Positions 44,362 through 44,543 of a stretch of DNA of 44,543 nucleotides are shown here, one piece after another. The stretch covers positions 1-44,543 of the forward strand of contig CALUYV010000006.1 of assembly GCA_944325095.1 (NCBI GenBank), read 5' to 3'. The notes under the pieces were generated by a model. That model was not told the origin of the DNA, did no database searches, and saw only the letters and a program-made list of their open reading frames with translations. A program made the position numbers and the translations under genes. The stretch is from Candidatus Gastranaerophilales bacterium (GTDB lineage Bacteria; Cyanobacteriota; Vampirovibrionia; Gastranaerophilales; Gastranaerophilaceae). Positions within the stretch are counted from its first letter, which is position 1; every line of letters starts with the position of its first letter.

Positions 44362-44543
44362 GCAAATATAGAGGGTTTTAAATTATTTCGACCCCTTGCA
44401 ATTTGTCCAACAATGCGATTCCGGGTCGGAGCCCGGAATGACAAAGAACAGGTCGCTCCCCACCCTAGCCCTCCCCGAGTTGGGGAGGGAACAATAACTC
44501 TTTACAATTCGTTCAACTATGCGACTCTGAATCGAGTTCAGAG

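Larger units (their letters stand above)
44103..44543. other. Repeat-rich intergenic region at the right window edge
   Basis: No gene is seen. From about 44160 the DNA is made of palindromic repeat modules of the same family as at 1500-1870, in inverse orientation, with a GC-rich palindrome (CCTCCCCGAGTTGGGGAGG near 44470-44488) and a final incomplete CTCTGAATCGAGTTCAGAG palindrome cut by the window end. Confidence 0.7.

Overview
The window reads as a stretch of chromosome from a low-GC, anaerobic, non-photosynthetic relative of the cyanobacteria, most likely a gut Gastranaerophilales/Melainabacteria (class Vampirovibrionia). This is an inference from gene content. An LdpA-like iron-sulfur protein (24855-25799) and a SLOG-fold protein (41708-42307) both resemble proteins I know mainly from Cyanobacteria. 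There is a [FeFe]-hydrogenase maturase (HydG) and a homocitrate/Re-citrate-synthase-like enzyme, as expected of a fermenting anaerobe. No photosynthesis or respiration genes are seen, and no phage, transposase, CRISPR array or plasmid genes.

Layout. The window opens inside a tRNA-His gene (1-74) with its terminator. A reverse-strand HAD phosphatase and a repeat-rich gap follow (1250-1978). From 1979 to 8014 lie a membrane-anchored Clp_N-domain protein, a possible ADP-ribosyltransferase-like protein, the citrate/homocitrate synthase-like enzyme, a TPR protein and a group of very small genes. From 8168 to 14747 are a GH77-like glucanotransferase, tgt, ndk, a 5'-nucleotidase-like phosphoesterase and dnaB. 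From 14890 to 21552 are an Asn/Gln-rich membrane protein, a glycosyltransferase, comF and a run of exported or cell-envelope genes including a NagZ-like glycosidase. From 21593 to 32283, mostly forward, are thrS with a structured leader, a class-A-like serine hydrolase, ldpA, a PPTase, glmU, hydG, a Nudix hydrolase, two HAD phosphatases and a four-HTH protein. From 32367 to 41621, mostly reverse, are a secreted CMD-domain protein, secA, a small ribosomal protein cluster (rpsH-rplF-small ORF-rplR) and a UvrD/PcrA helicase. The right end holds the SLOG and HEAT-repeat genes, a small tagged protein and a second repeat-rich gap, in which the window ends.

The most interesting signal is not one locus but a shared N-terminal peptide. 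About ten otherwise unrelated predicted proteins (HAD phosphatases, a GH77-like enzyme, an ART-like protein, a multi-HTH protein and several small unknowns) carry a motif close to [IV]-[ST]-F-x-G in their first 5-31 residues, after a short polar, Asn/Gln/Ser/Thr-rich leader. Proteins with ordinary Sec signal peptides and housekeeping enzymes lack it. Two HAD phosphatases with the motif have about 35 extra N-terminal residues compared with an untagged relative next door. One tagged 104-residue protein sits inside the ribosomal protein cluster, overlapping rplF by one base. This looks like an undescribed lineage-specific targeting, export or processing tag.

Two intergenic regions, at the left (about 1500-1910) and right (about 44160-44543) ends, carry inverted-orientation copies of the same mosaic palindromic repeat, with a related fragment at 33389-33425. 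All functional calls come from reading the sequence only; no database search was run.
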